Assembly: GCF_000715075.1 (NCBI RefSeq) | Contig: NC_134097.1 | Span: 127,780,997-127,844,996, forward strand | Origin: Nicotiana tabacum | Lineage: Eukaryota; Streptophyta; Magnoliopsida; Solanales; Solanaceae | Direction: 5' to 3' | Length of the DNA stretch: 64,000 nt | Shown: in pieces, positions 44,678 to 56,020 of the stretch | Position numbering within the stretch: the stretch's first letter is position 1 | Layout of the letters: the number at the start of each line of letters is the position of its first letter | The notes under the pieces: generated by a model | Databases searched by the model: none | What the model saw: the letters and a program-made list of their open reading frames with translations, nothing else | Told to the model about the DNA's origin: nothing | Made by a program: the position numbers and the translations under genes

Positions 44678-44749
44678 GGATCCGTGGCGCAATGGTAGCG
44701 CGTCTGACTCCAGATCAGAAGGTTGCGTGTTCGATTCACGTTGGGTTCA
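44678..44749 (+). tRNA. tRNA-Trp(CCA): tRNA-Trp (anticodon CCA)
   Basis: 72-nt cloverleaf. The acceptor GGATCCG pairs with TGGGTTC; D arm GTGGCGCAATGGTAGCGC; anticodon stem TCTGA/TCAGA with loop CTCCAGA (anticodon 44,710-44,712); T arm GCGTG-TTCGATT-CACGT, containing the internal box B (GGTTCGATTCC-type). There is no encoded CCA and no intron. A TTTTTT tract at 44,771-44,776 serves as RNA polymerase III terminator. The sequence is the usual plant nuclear tRNA-Trp except for a G-U pair at the base of the acceptor stem (position 7:66), where G-C is usual. Likely functional; decodes UGG. Confidence 0.93.
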
Positions 44750-45280
44750 ATCACCTGATCCAGGGTCCCACTTTTTTGCTTAATTTTTGCCTTACTACTG
44801 TATACAAATCTAATACAGTTAAATGCCTATTTTTTAGGTTGGCAAATGTTAAAATGATACAAGTTCGCTCCTGTTATAAGATTAATTATATTGTAAGAAT
44901 ATTTCAAATAAGGCTACATTAGACACTTATTTTAGTTATTATTAGAGAAACATCGGTCACTCCCAAAACTCTCGACCTAAGGTAAATCTAATTTTAAAAA
45001 ATCGGAGCATTACGCCTGTATATTTTGTACAACAAAAAATCTAATTCAGCCTCATATGTTTTTTTTTTTTGCAATTTCATGCGCGTTAAACCTACTTAGT
45101 AAACATGATCATTGATCCCAAAATATTTTGTATTGTTTGGTTGGCCTAGCTGACTTAGCTCTTTGCCCGTTTCTTCAAGATTGGACCAATTTATTTTGAA
45201 GTCTAGAAACCAATATCTTTTCCCTCTACTCCTGGAACCAAGTCTATCATTATTGTGTTAAGACTTAAAAAATCAAGTGT
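44750..45280. other. Spacer after tRNA-Trp
   Basis: 530 bp with the polymerase III T-tract near its start and no other supported feature. Frames here are short and not recognisable. Confidence 0.5.
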
Positions 45281-45751
45281 CATGCAAAAGCTAGTAAAGC
45301 AAACCTTGAACGATGATAAATCAAACAATAAAAGAGAAATATATCAAAAGAGACACAAATATATAATGTGGTTCGGTCACTGACCTACATCAATCCACTG
45401 TGGAGATGAGCAATCCACTATATAAAAGAGAGTACAAAATATCGAGAGAAAACAACCTCACGAAGAGGCAAATACAAGTGGCACACTAACACTTATCCCG
45501 TAAAATTCTCCCCTAAACACGACTTTCAAACCCCATATGGCTACATTATGGATGCTGCTGAATGAGAAGGAAGGATCCTCAATTTATAGAAGTCCAAACA
45601 TTTTCCTATAAGAAAAGGGACTAGCCAAATATGAGAAATTTATAATTTTCTTCTACAAGAAGAAAAATCCAATTATGGTAAATATGTTGTCATTTTGTTC
45701 AAGAGATAGGAAAATCAAATATGGTAAGGAAATCTGTACAAATACCTAACA
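45281..45751 (-). mobile_element. Ty1/copia LTR fragment (3' LTR side)
   Basis: On the minus strand it begins TGTTAGGTATTTGTACAG, preceded by the purine tract CCAAGGGGAAGAA (45,752-45,764), the usual layout of a copia 3' LTR. It contains a promoter-like TCTATAAATTGAGGATCC (about 45,574-45,591), a GTGGATTGCTCATCTCCACAG phrase and CCGAACCACATTATATATTTGTG, a phrase common in copia LTR ends. The far end is uncertain (TGCATGACA at 45,281). A short internal remnant extends right to about 45,976. Lineage not assigned. Confidence 0.6.
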
Positions 45752-45976
45752 ATTCTTCCCCTTGGCCTGAATTTTCTGACAAAATAATTTTGATCCACTT
45801 TCTTCACATAGCCTTCAACAAGTCGTATCTCCAAATCTCCACCACAAAGTTTGTCTCAATGTACGTAGCACTCCTATCAAATTTCTCAAACAAAAATCAT
45901 GATTACCGTCAAATAGGTTGCGGCTAGAACTAATCTCGCCAAGTTGAACCTTTTTTCAACCTCACACTCTAATACT

Positions 45977-46320
45977 GTCACGACCCCAAATTTTCCTCCA
46001 TAGGATGTCGTGACGGCACCTAGTCTCTAAGACTAGGTAAGCCTAACAAACATGCGGAACAACTGAATTAATGATAAATACAAGTCTCAAGCTCAACAAC
46101 TGTATAAAAAATATTATAACTCAACATATACAAATTTCGAGACCTGGCGAAATAAAAGTCACAAGCTATAAGTAGAAATTTGGATAATCCTATACATCAT
46201 GTCTATATATAAAAGATAATCAATAAAGAGATCTAGAGAGAGAGGGACTCTGAGGCATGCGGACGCCGACAGGTATACCTTGAAGTTTCAACAGTAGAAT
46301 CCCAGCTAATGACTGGGCTT
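45977..46320 (+). mobile_element. Tekay-like LTR fragment
   Basis: Starts TGTCACGACCCC followed by a GTCGTGACGGCACC phrase (the two are inverted: GTCACGAC/GTCGTGAC) and CTAGTCTCTAAGACTAGG. The same start occurs in the 2.9-kb solo LTR at 9156. It is truncated near 46,315, where another repeat begins. Confidence 0.6.
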
Positions 46321-46930
46321 AGGGGTGTACAAAGAAAATCGATAAACCACACCAAACCTATAATCCGAGTCAAACCGAAAAAAACCGATTGTAGCTTGTT
46401 GTGACACTGTCTTGGATCACAATCAGGTTTTCCTGGATAATCCTTTCTGCTTCTCTTTTCAAATCCCGACAACTTTCAACATTGTGCCCTTGGGCATTGG
46501 AATGGTATTTACACCTTTGAGAAGGGTCAAAGCTTCTTGCACGTGGGTCTACATGATTTGGAGGGATAGGTGCAATCATGTCATAATGCTTTAATTTCTC
46601 AAACAAGCTTGCATAGGACTCTCCTATTGGTGTAAAATTATCTTTCATCCTTTGTTCCCCTTTATACCTCTGGCTTAGATGTGGGTTATAGGGCACCTGA
46701 AAATTTTGTAGAGGCTGTTGGAGATTTCGTGATGCCCGTACTCGCCTTCTGGGGTGTTTTGGTGGCTGGACAACATACTGAGGTGGAGCGACAAAGTATT
46801 GAGGGTTCTGAGGTGGATAATACTACTCAGGGGAGTCATGGGTGGTATTGAAAAACAATACATGATCATAATTGGTTTAGTTTGATTTTAAGTAAAAAAA
46901 AGTCAAATCGAAATCAAACCAACCTGATAG
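46318..46930. mobile_element. Short dispersed repeat (possible MITE) split by a gag fragment
   Basis: GGGGTGTACAAAG..AAACCACACCAAACC..CCGAGTCAAACCGAAAAAAACC (46,321-46,390) and TTGGTTTAGTTTGATTTTAAGT..TCAAATCGAAATCAAACC (46,870-46,920) look like the two halves of a dispersed plant repeat rich in AACCGAACC phrases. Between them lies a retrotransposon gag piece. The type of element is uncertain; no target duplication was identified. Confidence 0.4.
46394..46865 (-). pseudogene. Tat-type gag fragment
   Basis: Minus-strand frame with a Pro/Gln-rich part (YYPPQNPQYFVAPPQYVV, about 46,820) and the gag C-terminal Cys-His module CKYHSNAQGHNVESCRDLK (about 46,470-46,525), followed by AERIIQENLIVIQD. 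It resembles the CAYHSGMKGHTIDEC module of element B gag but is a different subfamily. No LTR or pol is attached, so it is an isolated fragment inside a dispersed repeat. One stop lies in the upstream part. Confidence 0.7.
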
Positions 46931-47806
46931 TACATTTATACAATTTTTAAAAATATTTTATACATATAAATATTTATTAAAATATAATTTATAAATATTT
47001 TTTATACATTTTCATAGTTTTATTTTTTAACGTATTATTTCAAGTTTGTAATAAATTTTATAGCCCATAAATGTAGTAATTGAAAGTCTCCTAGAGGCGC
47101 TTAGCAAAGCGAGCACCAATTTTTCTAGGCGAGGATACTTAGTTACTATATTATAGAAGAGCTAGATTTCGGCATGTTTGCTTTCAAGGTAATAGATTTA
47201 AAACTAAGGGCATATTGGACTTTTCAACTATTTACTTATACGTGTCTTCCTCCTCCGACTGAACAACCACATAGCATATCAACATATTTTTCGGTTCCAT
47301 AGCTTCTTGTTTTTCAACTTCTGTTTCATAGCCTTCTAGGCTTCTATCGTGTTCTTCTGTATAATAATGAAATCCTCAGTTCAATCTAATCGATCTGCTT
47401 AACTACAATTTTTGTAAATCCTCAGTCCTCCTTTGTGCACTGACCAGAAGTATTGTGTCCAATTCGTAACAAAAGCTATAATTTCACTTGAGAGAACTCA
47501 AATAAGAGCAATACAATAACAATCTATTGTAACCCATATAATCAAACTGTAGCATTGAGAAAGCAAATAGATATTTTAAACAATTTACTCTAAAAATCAA
47601 ATTCACCTTCAACTTTAAACAATTATCATTTTCATCCTTTCATCTTATTCAATATTTATTTTACCCTTGTCATTTTTAACTACCCATATATGTAATACTT
47701 TTTATATTATCTAGATATTTTTAATGCAGGTATTTATTTATAATTCAAATAATATTATATCTTATTATATAATTTAATCTAAGTTCACTAATATTATAAA
47801 TCCATT

Positions 47807-47887
<81 letters not shown>

Positions 47888-48776
47888 TGCATATAATGTA
47901 TGTCGGTGTGTATGTGTAATTTTAAGTTCCAGTATTTTTATTATTCTCCATGTGTATATAAATTTTTGAGTTTTGATTCAGTAGATTTTATCTAAATTAT
48001 AATTACAGTTCATGTAAAGTGTAAATAGATAATTTTTACAAATTTACTACTATAAAATTTACCGCTATTTTCACCCATTATTTTTTTTATTACCAACACT
48101 GCAGTATTTATAAAATTTTCACTCTCGTTTATTCTTAATTTTGAAATTAGATTATGTTTTGATTGCTATTGATAAATTTACTGATACGAGTAAATTATAT
48201 ATTATAATTTTTTTTGTTTTTCTCATTTATTTTACTATTGAACGTCATTAACTTATATGTTTGACTATTACTTTTCACTTTTGTTTGTTTCGAAAAAGTT
48301 TCTTTAATTTGTCTATAAGTAAGCCGATAACATAAATTAAAATTTAAAAAATATCATTATATTAAAGAATAAAAATAAGAGATAAAAATTATAAATGGTA
48401 AAATATGCATTTTAAAAAGATACCTTTGATATGAGTAGTATAATAATAATTATTCAAAGTTAGAGGATGAATTTTTAAAGCAAACTTGGGATGTAAATTA
48501 TTTTCACCCAAACTTAAAATCTAACTAAAAATAAGTCATGTATTATTAACCAAAAATCTTGGTTAACGGGATAGAAATCTTGTATCTCAACTGTCAAAAA
48601 TTTTATTTTGTGTCTCATACAAATGACACTAGTTATATGAGATAATTTTTTTTTTGTTGACCAGATTTTTGTGAACTCGGAAGTATAAAATTGGGGTATA
48701 CAAATTTGTGAGATAAAAATGAGCCTCATACAATTTGTGTAACTTAGTACCACACACAAAATAAAACTTCTTGTTA
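46931..48776. other. AT-rich intergenic region upstream of TSC10A
   Basis: 1.85 kb, strongly AT-rich, with a (TA)n tract at 47,811-47,883. It should include the TSC10A promoter, but no convincing TATA box or known element stands out. No gene supported. Confidence 0.55.
47811..47883. repeat. (TA)36 microsatellite
   Basis: About 73 bp of TA dinucleotides, the second such tract in 3.5 kb. Confidence 0.98.
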
Positions 48777-51700
48777 ATGGCGGCTTTCAGCTTAGGTTTT
48801 TTCTCTCTCCTCCTCCTCCTCCTCCCTCTATCCCTCTTAGCCTTTCTCGCCTTCATCGTCCGACCACGTCCGGTAAAAGTACCAATTAAGAACCGCCACG
48901 TGTTCATCACAGGTGGGTCAAGTGGCATTGGCCTAGCGCTAGCTCAACAGGCTGCGTCAGAGGGATCAAGAGTCTCAATCCTCGCTCGCAACACTAGCAA
49001 GCTCGAGGAAGCGAGGGATGCGATTCGGCTTTCCACTGGCCGCGACGTGGCCATTTTCAGCGCTGACGTCAGAAACTACGAGGCCGTAAAGAAGGCTATA
49101 GAAGATGCAGGGCCGATCGATGTGTTGGTGTGCAATCAGGGCGTATTTGTACCTCAGGAATTGGAGACCCAAGATATTGAGGAGATCAAGTTCATGATTG
49201 ATGTGAATTTGACCGGGACTTTTCATTTGATTAAAGCTGCTTTGCCTGGAATGAAGAACAGGAGCGGCCGTGGACCTGGATCTATCGCTATCATGTCTTC
49301 ACAAGCTGGCCAGGTTTGGTATCTCTGTTTTCAGGTTTCAATTTCAAAGCTGATCTAACCTCATACACCCCTGGTTTAAAGGTTAAACTCGGTTAGATAT
49401 GGAGGAAAATATGTATTCATCCAAAACATTTTACTGAGGAGTTTTATTAGGTATATAAGTAAGTGATAATACCACTGGGAGAAGTAATTTTTCACAGATG
49501 TGAGGTAACCAAACACCGCAAAATGATTTTCTCAAAACATTTTCTGTTAAAAGAAATTAGCAGTGCAGCCAAGTGGGTATATCTGTGGACACAAGGACGA
49601 TTAAGGAGCTAATGTATCCTGATGTGAATATTTCTTTACCAACTATGCTTACACCAAATCAAGAGCATACTTAATTGCATTATATGAACATGCTTGATTG
49701 CATTATACTCTTTTGCCTTAATTTGTGTTGTCAAAATTCTCTTCGACCATTTCTGCAGTTTGCCGTGTAAGAATTGAGGATAAGATTTGATATTTATAGC
49801 AAAAGTCCAAGGAAAATGCTTGGTGACAGCTATACTAATTCACAAAGTGTGGGCAATCTCATGATTTTGCGTTATGCTAGTTAGTACACAATTCTTGAAT
49901 CTGAATCTTATTTCCATCTTCTGTTCCCATTGATATCTAATCTCTATTGCAATTTTTATTTGTTATTTCGTCTAGGAATTTTTGGACAAAAAGAAAGAAA
50001 AATAAGTTAGAGATGATCATCGCAATCGTCCAATACAACTAATTTTGTTTCCCTTGTGTTCACATGTATGTGTGTATTCATGGTTAAAAGTTTAACCGAA
50101 AGATCCGCTCTGCAAATGCTTCCTCAAGTAGTAGTTTAACCTGAAAGACTGGAGATTGGTCATTGGTCCGTGATGCAACAGTATGGCATAATTAAGGGAG
50201 AACTTGTGTCTTTAGCCGGCAACATTTCTTCAAATAGTAGTTTATAACCTGAAAGAGTGGAGCTTGGTCTGTGATGCTAAAATATGATAGAATCCACAGA
50301 ATTTCTTTCCCCATACAATTGTATTATGAACTTTAACCATGTTTCTGTCTCTTCTTAGCTTATTTGGTTTTTGTTTGGTATTTTATTTTGTCTTAGGTTG
50401 GCATATATGGTTATACAGCTTATTCAGCCAGTAAGTTTGGCCTCAAAGGACTGGCAGAAGCATTGCAGCAGGAGGTTATTGGCGAAAATATTCACGTATC
50501 ACTAATATTTCCCCCGGACACTGAAACTCCTGGATTTGCTGAAGGTTTGACATGAGAATAGATCCCACTCTGTTTCTTCTGGTTGTTTTTGATGCATGTC
50601 CCAATGCATGAACTAAAATGATATGCTACATGTTTAAATATTAAAAATTGGTTTTATCTTATTTCTTATGAACAAATCATCATGCCGGAAGGATTGTAGG
50701 TTAGTGGTTCTTTAATAGAGTTACATATATAAACCTTTGCATTGGGATTTCCTTCCAACAAAGCAAACAAGTCTAACTTTACCTTATCAAAAAAAGAAAA
50801 GAAAAAAGAACTGGGTTATTCTAGTGCTGTTTCTAAACTGAGGCAGATCTAGCCCTTCAGTTGGGTTGGGGGTGGGTCAACCAAACCCATTTCTTTCTGC
50901 TTGCTTCATGTTTTTCTATGTAAAAATTTTAAAATGTAATATGACCATATCCACTCCGAAATCATTAACTCTAAATGCTAGATCTACCTCTGAATCTAAA
51001 TTGATATGTTAGTTATATATCCTTTTCTTTAGTCTCTGTTGCACATATTAAATGGAGCACATTTTATCATGGTTCAATTGGCTATGCAAAATCTATTTCT
51101 GCCTTTTATCTTCTTGAAAGGGCATGAGGATTCCTAGAACCTGACAGGATGTTAAATGCTGCATTGGAGTGTCGTTTGGTCTATTTGGATAGTACAGCTC
51201 TAGAACAGTTTGAAGCTTAATGTGTATTGCATATGCTTCTTTTTGGTAAGAAGAATGTGGTCAAGGTGTTGACATGCTTATGCGAGTTCAGGAGTTCCAT
51301 TATTTATGACTTTTAGATTGTTATACTTTTCTTATTTGCATATTTCAGTCTTGCAGTTTTGTCTCTATTCTCATTTAACCGTTGTAACCTGTTGCTGCAA
51401 TTTTTTGTATGAACTTGCTTGGTGCTCTCTTTATTTTATGTAATAGTTTACTATTTACCAATCCGAAAGAAGAGAGAAGAAGAAAAAATGTGAAGAGTAC
51501 GCATGGAGATAATGCATGCACTAATATTGCACCTTGGGAGACATCATCATCACTGTCGGTGTTGCACCCATCTCATTCCAAGCATTTGAGATGAAATCTT
51601 AAATACTCCTAGTGCCCTTGCTTCTGAGGCATGCACACATTGTTTAATGTACTTGATAAGGGGCTTCAGCTTACCTGATTGATAATCAGCTTAAGTCTGC

Positions 51701-52086
51701 ATAAATTTGGTTATACTCTTTTACCATCTATTTTTCATTATTTCACCCGTTTGAACAACAATTATGAAAGTCTCATTGTTATTGCAGAGAACAAAAGAAG
51801 GCCACGGGTGACTAGTATAATAGCAGCCTCTTCTGGTGCCATGAAAGCTGACGAAGTTGCCAAGATAGCTTTGAATGGCATTAAATCAGGAAATTTTACT
51901 GTCCCCTGTAACTTTGAGGGATTCTTGCTTTCCATAGCAACTGCTGGTCTATCTCCTCAAAGATCATTCCTGATGGCATTTGTCGAAGTGATAGCTGCTG
52001 GAGTATTACGTGTTACTGGCCTATGTTTCCAGTGGAATTGGTACGGAAGCATAGAGAAATGCCTGGAGAAAGGAAATAGCGAATGA
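48777..52086 (+). CDS. TSC10A: 3-ketodihydrosphingosine reductase (TSC10A type), three exons
   Basis: NADPH-dependent short-chain dehydrogenase that reduces 3-ketosphinganine to sphinganine in the ER, the second step of sphingolipid synthesis. Exons 48,777-49,313, 50,397-50,544 and 51,788-52,086 join in frame (984 bp, 327 aa), with GT-AG introns of 1,083 and 1,243 bp. Residues 5-28 form a Leu-rich membrane anchor. TGGSSGIG (45-52) binds the cofactor, and Ser175, Tyr188 and Lys192 (YSASK) form the catalytic set. [11 protein letters not shown] is typical of the KDSR branch. Hydrophobic stretches near the C-terminus match the membrane-associated tail. Intact, no stops; length as in other plants. 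The two upstream codons before ATG 48,777 have no AUG. It is the only clearly functional protein gene here. Confidence 0.95.
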
Positions 52087-52580
52087 CTACTTAGCACAGT
52101 CTAACAAATGTTTTTTGCAACTTCCTTAAAAAATTAGTGTGAAGTAGTTTGATCCACGGGTATGTTAAGACTAAAACTATGTAGTCCTCGTCCCTATTAG
52201 ATTGTGTCCATTGCCAAGTTTTGCTGGCTAATTTGACCAGTTTTTTCTATCTACTGTGCTTGAAGTTCAATAGATTTTTAGTTAACTGGTAAGGTTATAC
52301 TATTAGTTTTGCATTTAAGCTTAATATTCTTGAGCTGTCACAACCTTCATTCCTGTGTTTATGGTTAGTTGCGTAGCAAAGGTAGTAGAAATGAAGAGAA
52401 GTGAAAGAGAAAAAAAGAAATAAATTTCAAGTGCATATGTCCAATTAATACATGGAGACATGAAGGTTAACCAAATAATATGCAGTAATGGAGGAATAAG
52501 TGGACAGATCATTAAAATGTTGGGAAGAATAATTGCACTTTGCTTTCTTTGTGGTTTAGACAATCACGGGCCATTAGTAC
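52087..52580. other. TSC10A 3' flank
   Basis: 494 bp to the copia insertion. It should include the TSC10A 3' UTR; no strong AATAAA is apparent. The insertion target AGTAC is at 52,576-52,580. Confidence 0.6.
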
Positions 52581-52713
52581 TGTTAAAATAGTTATGTAAC
52601 CCTAATCTCATATGTATTAAGAGTAGGACATGTTATGTATATATATATAGGGCTCATTGTATCATGTTTTATGAGAATAATATCAATTATATTTTCTTCC
52701 GTGCATTCTCACA
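52581..52713 (+). repeat. 5' LTR of the copia element
   Basis: 133 bp with TATGTATATATATATAGG as the only TATA-like sequence (52,635-52,652). It ends CATTCTCACA directly before the primer site at 52,714. Confidence 0.93.
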
Positions 52714-53226
52714 TGGTATCAGAGCAATTGTGAGAGATTTATCGCTGTGCACAAATTCCAGTGATTCCGAGAAGAGAAATCAGTCACCGAAAGCCTTTTT
52801 CTTGCGACTTTTTCAAGGCTATTTGTGTTTGCGTTGTCTCTGTCAGTGTTGTGCAAAATCCAACATTACCACAAGAGTCGCCACTATCCGGTGACCAAAC
52901 CCAGAAAAATCTCCAGCAACAAAAGCCCTACGCGCCACCAGAAGCTCACGCGCGTGAGCTCACGCGCCGGCTCGTGCAGAACCCTCCGGCCATTTTTTGA
53001 AAAACTTTCTTCAGAACAGTTGGGTCGTGTACCAATTTCGACCCCACCCATACTGTTTTTGTTTGATTCCGACCACTTTGAGTTTTCGGACGACTAAATT
53101 GATTTTTTCCGGTAGCTACAGTAATTTCTCGGCAAAAAAACAGTGTCTCCTTCATCTGTTTCAGCGAGTTTTCAATTGATTCTTTCTGTTATTTGGTGAT
53201 AATTTTATAGACCTCACTTCAATCCA
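52714..53226 (+). other. Copia leader between primer site and gag
   Basis: About 500 bp. It includes a phrase with AGCTCACGCGCGTGAGCT, an 18-bp perfect palindrome (about 52,943-52,960), within GC-rich sequence. Short frames are not coding. Confidence 0.6.
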
Positions 53227-54100
53227 ATGATGTCTTTGGGAGTCGATGCTTTCGGGTCTAAGAACCTGGGTTCTGGCAGTTCCGGTGTTATGATTACCTC
53301 AGAGCCTTTAATGGGAAGTTCAAATTACTTAGCTTGGGCTTCGTCTGTCGAGTTGTGTTGTAAAGGTCAGGGAGTTCAAGATCATTTAAAAAAAAAGGCT
53401 AGCAAAGGTGATGAAAAGGTCAAAACACTTTAGGAGAAGGTTGATGCTCAGTTATGTAGTATCCTGTGGCGATCTATTGATTCCAAGTTGATGCCCGTAT
53501 TCCGTCCATTCTAGACATGTTATTTAGTTTGGGAAAAGGTTCGTAATTTATACACTAATGACATATCTCGTTTCTATGATGTAATATCGCGAATGACAAG
53601 CTTGAAGAAACAGGAATTGGATATGTCTACTTACTTAGGACAAGTACAAGCAGTCATGGAAGAATTTGAGACGTTGATGTCAGCTTCTGCTAGTATTGAA
53701 AAGCAACAAGAGCAACGACATAAGATGTTTCTAGTTCTTACACTCGCTAGACTCCCTAATGACCTTGACTCAATACGTGACCAGATTTTGGCTAGTCACA
53801 GATTGCTGCAGAACCAAGTCACCGAGTGAGCTCATCACAGACACTTGACTCATCTGTCCTCGTATCCTAGTCAGTGGATAATCGGGCATCTCAAACTAAG
53901 GAGAATAGACGAGGAGGAGGTTGTTTTGGAAGATCTAGACCCAACTGCTCTTATTGTCATAAACTTGGACACACTCGTGAAGTGTGCTATTCTTTACATG
54001 GTCGCCCACCCAAAAATCTTTATGTTGCTCAGACCGAGACTACACGTAACCAGGGATTTTCTTTATCTGAAGGGGAGTATAATGAGTTACTTCAATATTG
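53227..54100 (+). pseudogene. Copia gag
   Basis: Starts MMSLGVDAFGSKNLG; the gag domain shows LMGSSNYLAWASSVELCCKG (with YLAWASSVEL, the typical YxxWxxxxxL) and, after stops at 53,431 and 53,511, RMTSLKKQELDMSTYLGQVQ and LVLTLARLPNDLDSIRDQIL. A zinc knuckle CSYCHKLGHTREVC (C-x2-C-x4-H-x4-C) lies at about 53,946-53,987 in another frame. At least two stops and one frameshift. Confidence 0.85.
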
Positions 54101-54203
54101 AGCAAGTAAGCAGACATCTTCACAAGTAGCCTCTGTTGCTAGACTGATACTTCTGTTGCTGGTAATTCTTTTGCTTGTGTTTCCCAGTCTAGTACTCTTG
54201 GAC

Positions 54204-54511
54204 AATGGGTTGTGGACTTAGCCGCTTCTGATCATATCTCTGGTAATAAATCATTTTTGTCAAATATTGCGTATTCACGGTCTCTTCCCACTGTTACTTT
54301 AGCCCATGGGTCTCAAACTAAAGCAAAAGTTGTTGGACAAGCGAATCCCCTACCCTCTGTCACTCTAGATTCCGTTCTTTATGTCCTTGGCTGTCCTTTT
54401 AATCTTGCATTTGTTAGTTGTTTGACTCGTGCCCTCCATTATGGTATATATTTTATTGATAATTCTTTTATTATGCAGGACTGCAGTACGGGACAGACGA
54501 TTGGAACATGA
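54204..54511 (+). pseudogene. Copia protease with altered active site
   Basis: WVVDLAASDHISGNKSFLSN: copia proteases read D-S/T-G-A-S-D-H here; this copy has D-L-A-A-S-D-H, so the Ser and Gly of the catalytic triplet are lost. The frame remains open to 54,511 and then the pre-integrase LELEGLYYL follows after a stop. Confidence 0.85.
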
Positions 54512-55644
54512 CTTGAATTAGAAGGCCTTTACTACCTTAACTCACTCAATTCCTCCAAGGCATGTCTAGTTACAGATCCTCCAGACCTAATTCACAGACG
54601 TTTAGGACATCCAAGCTTATCCAAGCCTCAAAAGATGATGCCTAGTTTGTCTAGTTTATCTACATTAGAGTGTGAGTCATGTCAGCTCGGGAAACATACC
54701 CGAGCCTCTTTTCCTCGTAGTATTGAGAGTTATGCAGAGTCTAGTCAACCTTGGGATTTTGTTATTTTGTTAGTTTCATTGATGATCATTCAAGATATAC
54801 TTGGATTTTCTTAATGAAAGATCGTTCTGAGTTGTTTCCTATATTCCAGAATTTTTGTGCTGAAATTAAAAATCAATTTGGTGTTTCCATTCGCACTTCT
54901 TGCAGTGATAATGCCTTAGAATATTTATCCTCTCAATTTCAGCAGTTTATGACTTCTCAAGGAATTATTCATCAGACCTTTTGTCCTTATACCCCTCAGC
55001 AAAATGGGGTTGCAGAGAGAAAGAATAGGCACATCATTAAGACTGCTCACACACTTCTCATTGAATCTCTTGTTCCGTTGCGTTTTTGGGGCGATGCAGT
55101 TCTCACGGCTTGTTATTTGGTTAATCAGATGCCTTTATCTCCCATCCAGAATCAGATTCCGTATGCAGTATTGTTTCCCCAGTCACCCTTATACTCTATT
55201 CCCCCTCGTATGTTTGAGAACACTTGTTTCGTTCATAACTTAACTCTTGGGAAAGATAAGTTAGCTCCTCGTGCTCTCAAGTGTGTCTTCCTTGGTTATT
55301 CTCGTATTCAGAAGGGATATCGTTGTTACTCACCTGATCTTTGTAGGTACTTTATGTCCTCTGACGTCACATTTTTTGAGTCTAAACCTTTCTTTGCCTC
55401 TTCTGACCATTCTGACCACCTTGATATATATGAGGTCTTACCTACACCGACCTTTAAGGAGTCTACTATAGCTCCTCTTTTACCTTCCGCCACAGAAGTC
55501 TTACCCATTCCTACCGTTGGGGAGTCTAGTGTGGCTCCTCATACACTCCCTGCCACAAGAACACCACTCTTGACATATCATCGTCGTCTGCACCCAGCAT
55601 CAGGCCCAGCTGATTCACGTCCTACACCTGACCCTGCTCCTACT
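54512..55644 (+). pseudogene. Copia integrase
   Basis: HRRLGHPSLSK..CESCQLGKH zinc-binding region (54,592-54,690). A deletion with frame change between PWDFV and [12 protein letters not shown] (about 54,750) removes several residues before the first Asp. Core: [34 protein letters not shown] (D, D, E present). Open from 54,751 to the MITE at 55,645, including the C-terminal [17 protein letters not shown] phrase. Confidence 0.88.
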
Positions 55645-56020
55645 CAGTGTTGTCAAAGGCGCGCTTTAAGCGCGTTTAATCCCTGAAGCAAATCTCAAAA
55701 TATTTTGAGCGCTTCGTCTCGTTTTGTGGGCGCTTTAGTATCTCATCAAGGCTCTAAGGCATGCTATTCCCAATGAGAGTAATCATGAAAAGGCGACATT
55801 AAATAATTGACATTTCACTTTATCATTTTTTTTCAATTATTTTGTCCATATATTTGTTATTCATGCTTATAATTATTTGTCTTGGACTACATATGCATAT
55901 TTTTTACTTTTTCTCCAGTTGTGCCTTTTTTCATTAAAGCCCATGCTTTATTTGCGCTTTGCGCTTAAAGCCCCAACGGACTTTAGAACTTTTTTGCGCT
56001 TTTCGCCTTTGATAACATTG
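55645..56020. mobile_element. hAT-type MITE in the copia element
   Basis: 376 bp with terminal inverted repeats CAGTGTTGTCAAAGGCG and the complement of CAATGTTATCAAAGGCG, flanked by the 8-bp duplication CTCCTACT (55,637-55,644 and 56,021-56,028). Eight-base TSD and CA-N-TG ends are hAT hallmarks. The subterminal regions repeat GCGCTTTAAGCGCG and GCGCTTTGCGCTTAAAG. No coding capacity. Confidence 0.93.

Noticed and set aside
53227..53433. Short gene MMSLGVDAFG.. as an independent protein
   Set aside because: It is the start of copia gag; further gag sequence follows after the stop.
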